Source: Takakia lepidozioides (taxonomy: Eukaryota; Streptophyta; Takakiopsida; Takakiales; Takakiaceae). Taken from it: DNA of 64,000 nucleotides. The notes under the pieces were generated by a model, which was not told where the DNA came from, did no database searches, and saw nothing but the letters and a program-made list of their open reading frames with translations. This document shows, piece by piece, positions 44,351 to 59,000 of this stretch (position 1 is its first letter; every line of letters begins with the position of its first letter). The stretch is from contig CM060731.1 in the NCBI GenBank assembly GCA_030704615.1, positions 31,994,001-32,058,000 on the forward strand, in the 5' to 3' direction. Position numbers and translations under genes: made by a program.

Positions 44351-47300
44351 TCAAGAAAAGGAGGTAGACGGAAGAGAAGGGGGCCGCCCATAGAGAAGCT
44401 TGCGGTGAATTAGCTGCTTGAAAGCTGCAACAGCCGCTCCATGAAGAGCAGGGTCCCGCTCTGGCCCTGAACGGGTGAGTGGACCCCCAGCTTGAGCACA
44501 GCTTTGTAGAATCGCAACCACTTGTGGCGCCAGTACTGGAAATGCTGCAGCACATTGAGCCAAAGGCGCCAACACCAATTGCAAAAATCCAGCAGTGCCT
44601 GCCACTTTGCTTCGCACTTGGGATACATGTGCCACTACCTGTTCCCGGACCCGTCCTAGCTCTGGTTAGCCATAATGGGTTGTTTGGCAATCTAAAGGTT
44701 TATGGAGGGCATGTATCTTTGGACATAGTCCAGATTTTTCCAAGAATTGCCTTATGCTCCCATACTATGACATACCATTATCTTGGGTTGTCAAATCAAT
44801 TTAAAGGAATGAATGGAGGATGAACAAACCTGTTGCACAGCAGAAAGGCTCTGGGGAAGTGAGGTGTGCGCACAGGCAATATGGACTGTCAGCACTACAG
44901 CAAACACCTGGCAGTGCTCTCGTGGCTGCTGAAGGAGCTCCCCTACAAAATCCAGGCACTGGACCATGGTGGGCACACCCTCCACCATCATTGGTATCAA
45001 CGCCAGATCATAGCCCTGCTTCCCAACCGGGCCCCAAACCAGGCACTGCATTAGAAGCAACTTCATTGCCTCCCATCTCTAAAATGGCATGCTGTAGGCT
45101 CCTATATATGCAAGGCAACAGCGTCTGCTCTAATAAGCAAATTGGTACGGCATTAATTGCATCCTTGTAATAATCAGAGCAACACTTCATAGGAGAAACA
45201 GTCAAAGATAAGAAGTCCTCCCATGTTCTTCCTGAATCTTCCTCTCTCTTCCTGGCATTTGTCTGAAACTACGGAGAAAAGAAAGACTGCACAAAGGATC
45301 TTCGTACAAAAGAATCTGAGAAAGAGCACCTGGAAATGCAAGAGCTTCAAAAGTAACGGACTGGAGTGTAAAAGAGAGGAGACTGTGGCACAAATTAGGC
45401 TCCGTGCTTCCAATAGCGGCCCAGGTTCGCTGTCATCACCCATCCCTGCCATGGGAAGACATCCTTCCAGCAAAATCTGGCACACGGCACTGTACAAGAT
45501 ACCCCCCTCAAAAGTCAACAATTCGTGTACTTAGGTGTCTTCTCACACACTATTAATTGGGTCCACCACTCTAACATTGACATAGAACTCTCAGGGAAAG
45601 AGAACCAGAAAGAGCCAAACCAAGCCAATTCCAAGTTATCCTGCTGAGACGAGATGCACCTGGACCATAGTTTCATAGCAGATCCACACCAGACAACGAA
45701 ACACTTAAGATGGTTATGCACCTGTCCTGGGCTGCAAGGGCTGCTGCAACTTCCTCGCGCTTAATCCCACCATCCCTCCCACCCTCCGTCGCCACTGCCT
45801 GACACATTCGCCTGTTTGCAGTTAAAAGCTCCATCAGCAAGTCAAGTACAACCCCAAGTAAGGGCGTCCGATACACGCGGGCACTGCAAGCTAGTAATCC
45901 CAAAGGCTCTTGCAGGAGTCCACTGGCAGACAATGTTATCAACTGAGACCCCTTTTTCTTCTCCGAGTGAAAGCTGGCCTGTCTGCCAACATTGCCCCCT
46001 GTCCCATTAGAAGAAATGGGAGGGTCTTTGAGAGAATTGAGCAGCAATGGCGAAAGATACTCGGTGGATGACGTAGGTAGGCGTCGCCACCAAACACAGA
46101 AGCTTTCTTGGAGACAGCGTGAACATGCAGGGTCCAAAAGGAGGGGCACCAACTCTTTAACTACAGCTGCCTCTACTTCCCAAACCTTTGCTCCCAATCC
46201 CAACTGGATCTCACCCCTTTCTCTCAAACTGACTTTGTCCCATCTCATAGCGCCACCACCCATGGCCTGCAACACTCTTAGTGTCGGCAAAGGCTCCTTC
46301 AGAGCATTCCTCATCGTGTTCACCACAGTCTCCTTTGAGAACACAACACTTTGAGCCTCTTGCAAGGTATCAATTTCCATCTCCAATAATGCAGAGACCT
46401 CTACTGAATCAGACTCTTTAAATGAATAGTTGAGCTCGGACTTCTCTGCAAGTTGCATGTTTCTAGGAGGAGGAGCAGTAATGGGCCCAATCCATGCAAG
46501 ATCAGCTGTGGCTGGCACACCATCCACAAGAGGTTTGAAGACATCACTGGATGTCTTGGAGTCTTGGAGGAGTGCTGGGACTAGAAGGCGCTCTGGAAGA
46601 ACAATGGAAGCAACCGAAAGCCACTGCAAACAGTGCTCATGTCTGTGAGAAAAAGTATTGAAGTTCATCTTCCAAACAGTGACATCAATTTCTAAGGTCT
46701 TAACAAGTTCCAGCAATTCTTATGATGAACTCTTCGGGTGCTGTGATATAGTCCAACTTACCGATCCTACACTTTCAAAGTGAAAGGAACTTCTAATTGT
46801 TAACATAAACAGACAACAGCACAGAAACTGCAAAAAGTTTCAACTTTTATGTACCCTTCAACAATACCTGTGGAAGCAAGTGTTCATATGCAGGCCAGTG
46901 CCCTTCCATGTATGCAAGGAGTCGTCTCAAAGGCAGGCACGCAAGTAGCTCTGACCATCCTCTTTCACCAGCTTCCCCTGATGACAAATCCCCACTATTG
47001 GATCCAGCATCAACACCAATATTCCTTGAAATCTGCTCCCTACATAGAATATAGAATACAACCAGCGCCGCTGTAGCAATAGGATCTTCACTTGCTATGG
47101 CACGCTGAAGGTTGGGAGCATGTTGTTTCGAGTTTCCTCTCTTTTCTGTTGCCACAACCCAAGCAGGCTTTGTGGCATACTTTGATGACTTGGGATTAGC
47201 TGATGAACTGTTGTGACACAAATCCACACAAGCTGGGGCTATGGCTGACACCAACCAATCACGAGAAAAGGGCCGCATTCGAAATGGCTGTGCTGGACCC

Positions 47301-50300
47301 CTTCCCCGGGGCACTGTCACAGACATCTCAGCGTACGCTTGCACAAGTTGGGGTAGTGCCTGCTATCAGATACAGCCAGTAAGGAGAGCAGAATGAGTAT
47401 TCCGGTGTTCCTAAGCCACGAACAAAGAAACAGTGGATGATCTCTTGCACATACAGGACAGTCCATAAGAAGCAATTCACGACAGAACCTCCTTAAAACG
47501 TGTCTTAGAAAAGAAAAGGAAAACAATGTGATTCTATATCATGTGAAGTAAACTGCAAGAAAAAGGAGATGCATAGGGGTGAGGGCATCCTATAAAAGCC
47601 AGAAGATCGTACAGGATGAATAGGCTCCCGAGCCATGTGTAGGCAGTGCATGAGAGCATGGGACGCATCTACACCATAGCGTGAAAAGTTGAAGCTGCTG
47701 GTCTGCATTAGCAGCTCCATACACTTCACTGCCAGATCTTGCTGCTTCCTGCCATCTCCCACACCCTTTCATACTTGAGCCACAACAAACAAACAGCATG
47801 TAGACAACTTCTCTCTCTGCCATTCCGCACCTCAGACTTTCACCTAAATATCTCTTGTGCACATCGGCACAACTCACCAATGAGGGGGAACTGACGTCTC
47901 ATCTATCATTAGTGGAATTCATCAATAAGACTCCCCAAATTTCCTGTCCAGATTGATTGGCCAATGAAAGCTTTTAACCAAGGTGAGCAACCTGTAGAAA
48001 ATTGCCAGTGACAGATGCAAGAAGTAACATCCAGGTTCTGGACACAGCCACTACCAAAGAGTGAAAATATGTTGGTTTTTTTAACAGGGTTTCTTCAGTC
48101 TCCCTCACATATGGCACCACCAGACTGCTCCTAACACACTAGCCAAACTATTGTGCGATGATGATATGTCTTAACAACCATGACGGAAAGCACCCAAATT
48201 TGTAGGATGTAATGGTGGATCATACTTGTTGGTAGTGATGGGTGAACAAGGTCGGAGACTTGCTACAACATTGGCAACAAGAGAAGGGTCAGACATCACA
48301 CCAGCAGCAACAGCTGCCTCGGCAACATCGCGGATCAATGAATTCTGCACTGTCACATGCATCCCCACTGCCTCTCGAACAAGCTGCACAAAACACTCCA
48401 TGTTAAGTCCCATGAAAATATATGTGCTGCGTAGAAGCAGTGAAGGTAACCTTCACTCAGTTGAAGTCTGAAATATACAGTGAGAACGTTCATCACTTCC
48501 ATGTCAAATGACAGACAGAAAGCTTCAAGCAACAGCTGGCATCATGGGTCTCAGATGCACAGGTCAATGTACTAAGCCACCACTTCCCTGAAAGATAAGG
48601 AATACAATTGTATTTAGTCAGCGGAAAACACAGCCAACAGAAGTTCCGAAATGGTGGAAGACCCCACAAAGGAGTAGGATACTCAAGACTGCTTTAACTT
48701 TAATTTCAGAATAACAAATAGTGTGTGTTCTCCAAAAGGGTGAAGAGCAATACCACTGCTATGTCAGAAAATCGACGAAGCAAGAGTTGAACAGTCACCC
48801 ATACAGCAAGCTCGATATTAAATGGTGTGAATGTAGCTGAGCTTTGCACAGTGGCAGCCTTTAATAACCGCCCAATGGATGCATGGAAAAGACCTTTTGT
48901 CGACAGTCCTGAGAGTCCAGGCACTAGACAGACAAATGCCATCCCAAGCTGCAGAGTGCGCTCACTCACGAAGTCTGGCTGCCTCTTGCTATTGGTGCTG
49001 CTGCTCATTGCTTTCAGCCAAAATTCAACCTTCATTTCATATAAAATAGTCAATCGACGAGAAGATATGCCAGAAACCATATTCAGATTGGGTTCATGAC
49101 CACATCAATGACAAAAGTTGAATGTCCCAAAATCACTACCTTCTTTCGTAGCTCCCCCAATGACCACCACTTCCAAGCACCTTGGAGGTGACCCAAAGCT
49201 ATGATTGAATGTTCTCACTGTGAAAGTGTGTTTTCTCACCCCTAGCTGTAGGGAAGCTATAACCACTGATAGTCTATCAAACAAATCAGCCAAATAATTG
49301 AAAGCCTCCATGATCACTCACCTCTTCATGGGTTGGCAGCAAATCACCAACTCGGACAAGAACACAATAGAGTCTAAGATGGGCATGCAGGTGGCCACCC
49401 CACCCCACTTCCTGCCAAGTAGACCGTGCATCTGCCAGCAAAGCATCCCGTATCCTTGCCCCCACCCCTTCCTTCTCTTTCATCCGACTTAAATCTGTCA
49501 GACCCCCATCAGTTTTACCTAACGGTGGGAGAGGGCGAGAATCTCCTGCCTTTTGACTGGCCCCCAAATGAGACAGAATCCATTGGGAGGTCACCTCTCT
49601 CGAAAAAATCAATCTGGACAGAAACTCCAGCTCATCGTGGATAACTTCAACCGTTATGTGCAAAGTCATCTCACCAAGAGTGCACGTGTCCACCAAGGCC
49701 TCACGACAAATGGACGCAAGCGATGGTGCCACTTGGCATAACCTGACAATCGCCCAAACTGCTGCTTCTGCATACTCAGCAAGTGTGATTGGCAAAGCTG
49801 CCTGAGAAGGCTGGGATCCACACTGCTGTTGATGAAGGCCTGTGTACGCCAACTATTAGAAAGTGCAGCATTGAAGTAAATTTGAACTTGAAAATTGAAG
49901 TCCTCAGAAACTATTTTGATGAATGGCAATTGGTTTGTATTTGTCAAAAATGTACCTGGTGCTGTCTTTGCAATATTCCGTGCTGCTGGTGGAGCAGATT
50001 CTTGGGGAGAGGGACTGTTGGGTCGAGCCTCAGGAACATCTTCTTGGGTTATGAAGACTTGGGTCAGAGCACGTACCCCTCGATCCACTAGGGCTGGGTT
50101 ATTGACCAATGTAGTCACTAGCAAAGGGCCGCCATAGCGAGCAGTCAGCAACCCTTTCACCAACTGCTCTGTGCCACGTGCAAACCAACAGGGTGGGGGT
50201 AAACATTATGAAAAATCCATAACCCTGCAAGGGGTAGAGGTAAGGCTTACATGAGATGCACAAAGACATGGGATCTGTTGCCTTGGAAAAAGAAATGTGT

Positions 50301-51524
50301 TAGACAGCAATAGACATACAATCAGTAGTTGGGAAGAATACCAAAAAGATGAATAGACATTGCCAGGCACAGAAACATAATCTGATCAAGCAGGTAGCAT
50401 TATGATTTTTAGCCCTGCCAAAACCAACACCCAAAGTTGACATTGAGGACGTGCATTTCAGACTTTTATCAGACTCTTTCCCTAGTAGGATCATAAGAAG
50501 CAGATGAGCTACACCTGAACTCAAGAGAGAGGGGCATCTAGAAGCTGCTATTGGCACCAGGCACATCAACTCTGGTATGCAAGCCTCATTGCTCCATAAG
50601 CTTCCTTCGTCGTTTACTCGTTGCTCTATCCCACATTCGTCGGAATTCCACCTCTGTGCCCACTTGAACTCAAACTCAGCTGCCCTGTGACGCAAAGAGA
50701 TGATCGCCAATTTCACGCGCTCTGTCTACAAATAGTGTGGCAGGGTGATGGATTAGCACGTTAGGTGGTACACAGATGTATCACAGGTTTTCTGCATGCA
50801 TGCATTTCGTCCTTAAACCCTAAACCCACGGCCCTGCATGCTCTCTGAGCCCTTTATATTTAAAACATTTCGGAATGAGACTCCTAAGATCGACGGCCCT
50901 TTGAAAATGGGAGATGCCACATCCTATTCAAATTGTCTGACAAATAGTGAACATTTACTCCTAAATTCTCTGAATAGCCACCGGCATTTTGGACGAATTC
51001 GGCGGCTTCAAATTCCACCACTTCCTGTAGCACTGAGAGCACAAGCCTTCCAGCGAGCTCTCGAGTTTGGTTTCTTATGGTGCAATGGATGCAGGTGAGA
51101 CATACACACGTGTTCTCTTTACGTGACGTACACAGAATTAGGAAAGAGAAATCATAATTACCTCATCACCCTGTTGAAAGGCATCACACTCATCCAGCTC
51201 CCCACTCTCTTCATCTTCCTTCAAGTCCCCAATCTCCTCGTCGTCATCCTCTTCGACACGAGAGATTCCAGGGACTTCTCCAGATTTTTCTGCCTCTAAA
51301 ACATATCGACATATCTCTCCATAGTCCAACAATGCATACGCAAAGGCTCTAGGGGTCTGAGAGTGCGACACCAGCGACGACAACAGCGGAGTTAACAGAG
51401 CTGAGGATTCAGTTGCTGCGAGCGCAAGAGATGGCAGAAAGGGAGACGTTATTGAGGAATCCAGCGCTTGTATGGGGCTTGCAGGTGCCCCATACCGCAA
51501 GAATTCCAGCACCGTGGACGCCAT
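44351..51524 (-). CDS. INTS2: Integrator complex subunit 2
   Basis: Twelve exons on the minus strand: 51524-51162, 50725-50515, 50168-49956, 49839-49322, 49029-48754, 48383-48226, 47748-47613, 47359-46855, 46718-45722, 45489-45330, 45015-44830, 44638-44351. Phases close to 1,336 codons plus stop. Family landmarks are clear against animal INTS2: LRLYCVLVRVGDLLPT followed by FVSERTLQLGMAF; REPIHPALPQLVQAY; EDPIATAALVVFYIL; REEVAAALAAQDS joined to AVCQILLEGCLP; and HFQ joined to GYDLALIPMMVEGVPTM, then SLPQSLSAV. Integrator cleaves snRNA and other nascent transcripts in the nucleus; INTS2 is a helical-repeat scaffold subunit. It is slightly longer than animal INTS2 (about 1,200), with acidic segments in exon 1 (EEDDDEEIGDLKEDEES) accounting for part. 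The start at 51524 is preferred over an upstream ATG at 51578 because of its MAST context; this is not certain. Confidence 0.92.
50814..50827. promoter_or_regulatory. Telo-box in INTS2 intron 1
   Basis: TAAACCCTAAACCC contains the plant telo-box AAACCCTAA (50815-50823), a motif often found near the starts of plant housekeeping genes. It lies about 330 bases inside intron 1. Function here is inference. Confidence 0.5.
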
Positions 51525-53047
51525 GCACCTCCCACAACCCACCCTCCCTCTCTTTGTTCGAGAGCGAGAGAGAAGCACATTAGTAAACGGAGCGATGTCA
51601 TATTCTGTTTACTCATGTATCCCGTTCAGGATTAATGCTTTTACAACCGACGTCCAATAGGACTAATAACCAACAAGAAAGACGCCGAGACAAACAAAGG
51701 ACCTAACAGACCAACAACCATACAAGCAAAGGAATTTCGCATTGCGAAATTATCCATGGGAGAATTTATTTTATTTTATTTTATTTTATTTTAAAGCAAG
51801 GGAAAGGACAAAGGACCTTAAAGAGCCTCACCGCCCAACTCTCCAGCCTCTTAGGGAGAAAAAGCCACGCCTATAGGGTAACATGTTCATGAGGTATAGG
51901 GGCTACTTGTTCTTTATGTGTTAGTTTGGCATAATTGTTAATTTCATCAATTTTATTTCGCTGTGGAAATTTCCAGGGAATTCAGGGAATATGCCCTTGT
52001 GCTCCCCTCGGCGTGAGCATGCTCACTCGCTACCCAACCTCGTTAGAGAGGATGGCACCTTACGGGGCGGGATTTTCCGCCAAGTGACGATGGCACCTTA
52101 CGACGCATAAGGTTCCTCTTCTCAGGCACCCTATTGCAGTATTTGTGTTCCCTACTCCATTTTCCTATGCTCATGCGAGCTCTGCGCACAGCGCACAGAT
52201 GTGCTCACGCTCTGCCAACCCCCTTCTTGTGTTATAGGGTGAGGCCGGGATCTTTCTGAACTGAGGTCTTCATCATCTGCCCTTCACCGGCGTAAAAAAC
52301 CAACCTGCCCCCTTCGTTACCTTATGAATTTCATAAGGCCCTAGGTGACTTACGCCTCCCATAAGGTGCATCCTCCTGTCAGGATGAAAACTTCCAGTCT
52401 GAGAAGGTAACAGTTTTAAGGAAAGTTTCCTTTCTCTGTCGCGCTGTAGAGGGCTCTTTAGCAAATGTAAGGATTCCAGTGAAGAAGCCTCCTAACAAAG
52501 GAAATTTTCGACATGTGCTTTGTGCCCATTTCAGGGATTATATCTTTTCCCTTCAATTAGTGAAGTGTGAATCATCATATCAATAATAATAATAATGGCA
52601 AGTCATTTGAATTTTGGAAACAGGTCTTTGGTTCTTTGATACTCAGAACCCGCCAACTACCTGCGAGGATCAGCTGACACTGGTTATTACAATACTTTTT
52701 CTCCTTAGGTGTTCTCCTCTCATGGTTGCATGTATGAGATATCCTTGACAAGAACTGAATTTGTACTCCCATGAATTTTGCTTCTTGATGCAGACTTCTT
52801 CCTTTTAAGGTGGGAGAGGTGCTCTTTGGGCGCTGCTTTGAGGTGGTTGATCTGGCACACAGTTGACAAAAAGAGCCCCAGTATTCTGAGACACCAACTA
52901 ACCAGTATAAACATAACCCATTGTGTCAAATCAATGCTGGTAATGGAAGAAAGCTGGATCTGGCAGTGGGATTTTCAAGCTGGGTGAAACGGCAATGCAG
53001 CTGGATCTGGTACTGGGATTTTCAATGGGTGAAATGGCAATGCCAAT
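51525..53047. other. Intergenic region between WDR6 3' end and INTS2 5' end
   Basis: Both flanking genes run on the minus strand, so this holds the WDR6 3' untranslated region and the INTS2 promoter. Contains the ATTTT microsatellite, a repeated GATGGCACCTTACG word (about 52052 and 52089), and two similar segments of AGCTGGATCTGG (52949 and 52999). No gene supported. Confidence 0.5.
51765..51793. repeat. ATTTT microsatellite
   Basis: About six tandem TTTTA units. Confidence 0.9.
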
Positions 53048-56000
53048 CTAGATCTGTTTCTCCCTCACCAATACTTGAGAGCCACTGTAGAAGTCAAGGA
53101 TCTGCATGCCTCTGCCCGCCACCACAATTCGATAATGGTCCCTGAAACCCAGTCCAAAATACAACAAAAACAATTTGCTTAGTTATCTCCCAAACCGCAC
53201 CAGGGTTTGCGGATTTCAACCAGTTACATGCTTCTTAGGAGGGAGAATTTCGCATGAAGACAACATACCCAAGAGGGGAATCTCCTGCTGCTATTGCTAA
53301 AAAAGAACCTCATTGCAATATGGGCAGATAGTATGGTTACCAGCTCGTGAGGGCTGGCAATGGGGACAACCAATTAAGGATGCAAAGCCCTACAATGATC
53401 CTGCCTAGTTTTAAATCTGCATCTGCACTGAAGACAGGAAATTGAATGATACCCATTGGGCCGGGGCTCCACGTGTAATGCTTCAGCTTCGGGCACGTCA
53501 ATAACACTGTGCGTGCACTCCACCAGTGGGATATGAGATGTTAATTGCTCCACTGGGCCTCCCTTTTCTTGTGATTTTCTATTATGAGAATAGCCTTGAG
53601 CAGCAGAAGGAAAGAGGAGCCAGCATCGTATCCGTTGATCAAGCCCAGTGCTGAACACCCACATACCATCGGTCCAAACACCTATGTGCAGCTCTAATAT
53701 TAGAAGACCACACCTGTGGCAGTAAGGGAATGAGACTACTGTTACTTGCCACATCCTATAATCCCATGCTGTAATATTTAGCACTACCAAGTATGGGTAC
53801 ACTGAGGATTTTGGTCCCACTTGTCTTTCCTTGTGTCCTATGGTGAAAGGCCTGTGGAATGTGGGTATTATGAATGATATGAGAAACAAGCTGGATTATG
53901 AGGTCGGGGTGCGCTAAAAGTTGCATGAACACACTGCATGATAAATAAAGAAACAAGGCTACATACCTTTCACAGCTGAGTGGTGGGCACAAGGAATAGA
54001 ATCTTCACCCAAGCACTTTAATTGCACACTGCCTAGTTGAGCAGCTTCATTCACAAACATTGCGCCTACAGCATCACAAAATTTCCAATTCAGTACGTTA
54101 ATTTAAGCAGGTTAGAGTGACTCATTTATGGTTGGCAAGTGAATAGGAGTAGAGAATTACGCCCAAAATGAAGCAAGAAGTACCCTAAACAGCTCTTCAA
54201 AAACTGAATGCAAACTTTATCTTCTATTCGATCTGTCACTGGAAATTCTCTTGTGTCAATTTAATTAATTATTTGACCTGCACCACAACTGTGTAAGCTT
54301 TGACTCCACCCCTGGAGCTCGAGCCAGATTTCCAAAAAGCTGTTTTTCAAGCTGATCGTTTATAGGTGCACCTGTGAGTTCTCCTGCTGTAGTAAACTGG
54401 AGAGTAAACTTGGCCACATTTAATGCTTGATCATCTCCCCCACTAACCACCACGTACACAAGGCCTTTCTCCTTCTCCACCCTTGCAGTGCACAAACAAT
54501 TAACTCCAGATTGATGTGCCTCGGAAAAAATGTGTATAGGATGCAGCACTAAAGAAGAGTCATCAGCCTTGCAGGCATTGTCTATGCCAACATGTATTAC
54601 TCTCTCTGCAGGGGCTGGCGTACTAGTCTCCAGAGAGAAGTCTCTGTTCACAAGTGTGCTGCTATGGGCCGACTGACTGCAATCATGCCCACTCAGGTTT
54701 GATTGAATGGCAGGAACCATCAGCTTCCCCTTGCTGCAGCTGGGCACACCTTCATTGAGATATCCATTTCTGTCCTCTCCGACACTTGATTTGGCAACTT
54801 CTGCCTTCCTGCTCAAAAACGATTCTTGAAAGTAACCTGTCGTTCCACTCTCCTCATCTGATCCGAACCTTTCCTCATCTTCCTTTGTAAGCTCTAATAT
54901 CCCCTCATCATCTTCAAGCATTTTCTTCCCATCCTTGTTCCTTTTCTGTGACAGCCCTGATGGCCGCTGTCTAGAAGACCGCCATTTCTGCCCACCCTGA
55001 CTTCCCCGGCCTGTGAGTGGACGCAATTGTGCCTCCAGAGTAGACTTCGGCTTCAGATCCCCAGCAGAGACTTTACTACTAAACTTCACAACAAAGTCTG
55101 TGATGTTCCAGACGGCAATGGAGCCGTCAGTAGCCCCACTGATTACCAGAAACGCATTGGAGCAACTACCTGCACACGAGAAGTTTGACACCAAGGAATC
55201 TCATAAAAAGGAAGACGTTGGGACAATGATCAGACAGCCCTCACCATCTTTTTGAACTGCTCCAATTTGCACAAATATTGAACATAAGAGCAGAAGTCAA
55301 TGGTGAGGTCGCACCCATTATACCTGGAGTAGAACAATCTAACGGGACAACAAGGTGCTGCAAGGCCAGCACCGGCACGACATGGTACTCCAACACCGCT
55401 ACTTCCACCCTATCAGACAATTTGTTGATTAGTCTTTCTGAAGTCCAAAGAAAAATACTGATGACAAGATGGTAATAGTAGCTTACAAAGTCTTTTCACC
55501 ATCTGCAAAGTTCGTACTCTCAACATGGCCAACTCTCAATAACCTCAGTTAGCTGTTGACAGTGAAGCTTGGAAAACTGGTGAGGAAGTGCACAAAGGCC
55601 CTGGCTAAACGCTGACATCAATAAACTGCCTTCATGCACATTGGGTTTTCCTGGGAGCATTGATACGATCTGCACCCGGTATGTGTGAAGGCAGAAAGGT
55701 ATCTACATGTATCCATAGAATATTTCTGTGCAGTTGTCATTCACAAGTTCAATGCCACTGAGTATGTCAACTGAAATAGAGTCCTTGGCGGGTTTCATGC
55801 AAAACCCAACACGCAGGTGTAGAAAACAAACTGACTCCCAGCCATGTTAGTGATCCAAGGCCGATCGTGGCAGCCAAGTTCAGTTAAGCACTTCACAAAC
55901 CCACATTGAGTACACCATAGATAAGAGTTGACACTTGAAGGACAATTAATCGTAACCACTACTTGTTCAATATTTATTTTTAAATTTTGAGCAGATCTCC

Positions 56001-59000
56001 ATAGACATCACACTTACCAAAACTTGGCCATCACATGGAAAGCGTGAAGCTTTAATTTGGCATTGGAGCTGGCAGTAACCACGAAGCATACAACCACCCT
56101 GCCAACCACCCAGAATATTCAATGGGATTCTATGAGTACTGTCGCTACCTCAAAGACCACACAAAAATACAGATGTTGTACATTGAAATCGCCAAACCGA
56201 TTTAGTCTAGCCTCTGCACTGGTCCAGCAAATAAATCATGGCTCTGCAAACATTGAGAGGATGTTGTCCTATTCGTCACTTGTCAGAGAGAGAAACAAAG
56301 TGCGGGGAAGGGATGGGAAGTCCTGGGTGTACACACTCAGTCCAAGGGTCACGAGTAGAAAATGCAGTGATTGCCAGGTACCGCAGGTCATCCTCATCTC
56401 CCGTTTCCTTCCTGCACACAACCTCTCTCTCTTTGTGTTCCTTCCTTTCCGCGTCTCCATAAGTATCTGAGACACAGCTTGTATCCGCAACAGACATTAG
56501 GCAGTCACCCTCGGGTTTTACTGCACTTTTCATGGATTTCTTGAGTGGGTGATGGACATGCCGTGGGGAGTAAGAGCTAAGCCATGTTGGAGAAAGAGCC
56601 CATCTTCCAGGATTGGCAGGCGTCGCACAGACATCTTGCAGGTGGTTCCCCAACAATGGATGAGATTGGTACATGTCATCCTTCCCTAAGCTGGTAAGAA
56701 CTTTGTTTCTCTTGTCTGATATTCCATCAGAAGAGGCATGTCTAATGAGGACTGGCTCCAAGGAATAAGGCTCATCTTGGAGACCATTTAGAGAAGGAGA
56801 CGGGTCGACATTCTTGCTGCAGGCACCATTCACCCCCTTCCATTTACTGCAGAGAATTTGGTCTGGAGTGCAGTCCTGTCTCCACTTTAAGTGCCAACAA
56901 GTCAGAACCTCCTTGGCACCCACAGACAGGAGGAGTAACGGCTGTCCCTCCAATTCCCCCTTGCCTCCTACAAGGGGTGATGTTTGTCTGGCAAAGTCCT
57001 GCCCCAAAAGAGTGTGCACCCCGCGCACCAGAGTTAGGGCTCTTACAGCTGACCCTCCAGTGTGCTCACCAAGCACCATCGAGGAGTCCAGCTGCTCCAA
57101 ACTCTCTGGGCAATACCTGCGGTACCACAAAATCATGACACATCACACAACCGTGCATGATTTTGGATTGTCAAAGTCATTTAAAGTCATTTATGTTGAA
57201 GTCATTTATGCGGAAGGCATTTCGCTGCAACAGTTAATCTCTCAACCTAGTTCATACACCTGAAGGTCAATGTGTAGCTAGCGACATGACATGAGTGGGT
57301 TCACACTCTCGAAATGGTTGTAGATGCTTTGCATAAGCGTACCTGGTGACTCGCACTGTTCCATCTTCTGCACCGGAGGCTATCCAGCTGACAGGACATG
57401 AAAACCAATCCGAACACAGCTCCCCTTCTGAAGAAAGAGGGCCACTTGGAATAAAATGCACTGAATGGATCTCCTTTCCATGAAACTGCCCATGTAGACA
57501 ATGTGGCATATAGTTGAATCCGTCAACTAGATTCATGACAGGCTTTGTAGTCTCAGTGGCAGGCATGTCTGCCACAGGTAGGGGTTGCAAAACTGATTGC
57601 GAAGTAATCCAGTTCCTGTGTACGTAAATGACATGGTCCTGAGTTACAAAGTGAAAGTCAATGTATTGTCCAATTTGCAGTGTGAAGCTATAACTCATCT
57701 TGTATTCTAGTTTAAGTTGACTAGACGCACGTGATCAACTGAGCTGTAGTTAAATGAGGCACTTAACTATATCAAACTAACCTGAAAGGCAGTGATATGG
57801 ATTGCTTCTTGAATGACCCAAACATTGCAGCAGATTACTGACTTCACTGGTGATCGCTGTGCATGGAGTGTCAGCTAAGGAATGACCACAAATGGCTTTG
57901 CAAAGACTTTCAAAGCTTAGCAGACAGAAGTGTAGGACTAAAACTATGCTTTCAGTTTGACGTGAAACACCCCACTCAAGCCAAAGGTCTGTGTATTGGC
58001 TCCTTCTATCCCCATTCAGTCTGCTGATGAATTGAACTGGAACTATTGTCAGGACTTGTCCATTAACTGATGTTGTTCTGGGCTCCACACCGAGGCGAAA
58101 CTTGAAAACAACCTATGCTCATTGGAATACTTTCTTCCAAGAACTTGTGTGGTAATGAATGAACCCTCGGAAGAGCAGATAGACTCACTAATACAGCTGT
58201 GCACCTCCTAAATGACACATGGCCTAACTTGAAGCAGGTTGAAGTGGAAGAGCATAAAGGTAGACCTGACCTTCAAATATGAAAAACAATGTTGAAGTTC
58301 AGGCATAGCTCCAATCACACATGAATGTGGACGTCGCCATCCTCCACAGGCCACTCGCATCAGCTGCACACATCCTCTTACAGCTTACTCTACGTTGACC
58401 GGACACAATTTTCATGACAAGATGGGTCGAATGTGCTTGTATGGATGTGTGGCAGTATGACAAAAGTGAGGGCATACCGGACAAATGCTAGTGTATGAGA
58501 AAAATAAGAAATACGAAATAAGAAATAAGAAAAATGTCATACTAATGGGTGGTCAACAACACATACCTCAGATTTATTTGTCAAATCGCGCAACAAAAAA
58601 TCACTACCCATAAAACCAGCTACCACCTGCCTCCATTTCTTCGGCCTGTCAAGCCCATGGCAATATTCTAAAGACTCCACGACCGTGATGGCAGTGACAT
58701 TCTCCACACCCGTGCAAACAAGTCCTTGCCCAGTGGACACCGCTTCAACTCCAATCAAGACCCCAGGATCGTAAGTGAATTTGCAAATGCAACCATCCCT
58801 GCCTGTCTGCGCACAAATTCAAAGTGAAGAGTAGGATCATTTTGGCATTTTGTTTCTGAACCCCATTTAACCAGGACTTGTTTGGCCTATTGTGGGTGGT
58901 AAAAACCTCCTTAACTAACACCATCTAGATACCTGTAACAGTAGCAGAGCATGGATATCATGGCATGTACACCATATACAGGACTCTAGAAAAATCAATA

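Noticed and set aside
50814-50827. Interstitial telomere
   Set aside because: Only two TAAACCC units; it fits a telo-box promoter or intron motif better.
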